Shown here: positions 43,726 to 43,887 of the stretch, in pieces
Position numbering within the stretch: position 1 is the stretch's first letter
Layout of the letters: each line of letters starts with the position of its first letter
Source: Bacteriovoracaceae bacterium
Lineage (GTDB): Bacteria; Bdellovibrionota; Bacteriovoracia; Bacteriovoracales; Bacteriovoracaceae
DNA: 43,887 bases
Assembly (NCBI GenBank): GCA_023954635.1
Contig: JAGSHI010000014.1
Location: 1 to 43,887 of the forward strand
Reading direction: 5' to 3'
Notes under the pieces: generated by a model
Seen by the model: only the letters and a program-made list of their open reading frames with translations
Database searches by the model: none
What the model was told of the DNA's origin: nothing
Position numbers and translations under genes: made by a program

Positions 43726-43762
43726 TAATAAACTCACCAACTCAAAGCATCAAAGGTAAGTC

Positions 43763-43887
43763 TTGGAAGCATTTAAAATCATTTATTCTGTTCTCGGTGG
43801 TCTAGGAATTTTCTTTTTTGGAATGCAGTCCATGAGTGAGGCCCTTCAGTCAGTGGCCGGCGACATGGTTAGAAAAACGATTGCAAC
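43763..43887 (+). CDS. Na+/phosphate symporter (NptA-like), 5' end only
   Basis: Only 41 codons are inside the window. The chain starts with a short polar segment then VLGGLGIFFFGMQSMSEAL and AGDMVRKTIA, the typical first helix and loop of Na/Pi-cotransporter family proteins. It would import phosphate with sodium at the inner membrane. The start is TTG at 43763, with AAGGTAAG just upstream and no ATG in a better position. The rest lies beyond the window edge. Confidence 0.8.
   Translation, partial: MEAFKIIYSVLGGLGIFFFGMQSMSEALQSVAGDMVRKTIA

Overview
The window looks like chromosomal DNA of a low-GC predatory bacterium of the Bdellovibrionota, most probably the Bacteriovorax/Halobacteriovorax side. 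This is inference. It rests on the AT-rich coding style, many signal-peptide and lipoprotein proteins without obvious homologues, and a bacterial histone-fold gene resembling the Bdellovibrio histone. No mobile element, prophage, CRISPR array or rRNA operon is visible. Genes are tightly packed, many with 4-bp ATGA/GTGA overlaps. TTG and GTG starts are common and can be decided by good ribosome-binding sites.

Layout. 1-1477 (-): an ABC exporter cut by the window edge. 1592-1668 (+): tRNA-Val(GAC) with a near-consensus promoter. 1738-3817 (+): a zinc-finger plus histone-fold protein overlapping a membrane SGNH hydrolase. 3806-7164: a DCC-family thiol oxidoreductase, a secreted protein of unknown function, a small lipoprotein and a basic beta-barrel protein. 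7503-13512: branched-chain aminotransferase, Na+/H+ antiporter-like protein, ferredoxin, phosphoglucomutase, queC and a TPR protein. 12931-22796 (-) reads as one long operon in the order dnaE, FlgT/CsgG-like envelope pair, pyrD, DUF2298 ('YYY') membrane protein, TPR protein. 22964-26262: a Tat-exported PhoX phosphatase, an anchored unknown and a HAD-like protein. 27838-29310 and 26272-27825 (-): guaB-guaA. 29395-31252 (-): a coiled-coil/TPR lipoprotein and a FecR-domain protein, overlapping by 35 bp.

The right third (31486-43178, +) is a maltodextrin/glycogen-use cluster: ROK sugar kinase, maltodextrin-binding protein, an exported GH13 enzyme, glucan phosphorylase, 4-alpha-glucanotransferase, MalF and MalG. 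Exported GH13 would process glucan in the periplasm. MalE-MalF-MalG would import dextrins. MalQ and the phosphorylase would yield glucose and glucose-1-P. The ROK kinase and the phosphoglucomutase at 10491 would feed both into glycolysis. No MalK ATPase gene is present. A small secreted protein with three cysteine repeats and the start of a Na+/Pi symporter close the window.

The most unusual items are: the zinc-finger/histone fusion (1738-2187); the triple Cys-repeat secreted protein (43204-43587); a perfect 9-bp dyad over the guaB start region (29316-29338); the FlgT/CsgG-like pair and DUF2298 protein in a dnaE-pyrD operon; and the exported GH13 protein within the mal cluster.
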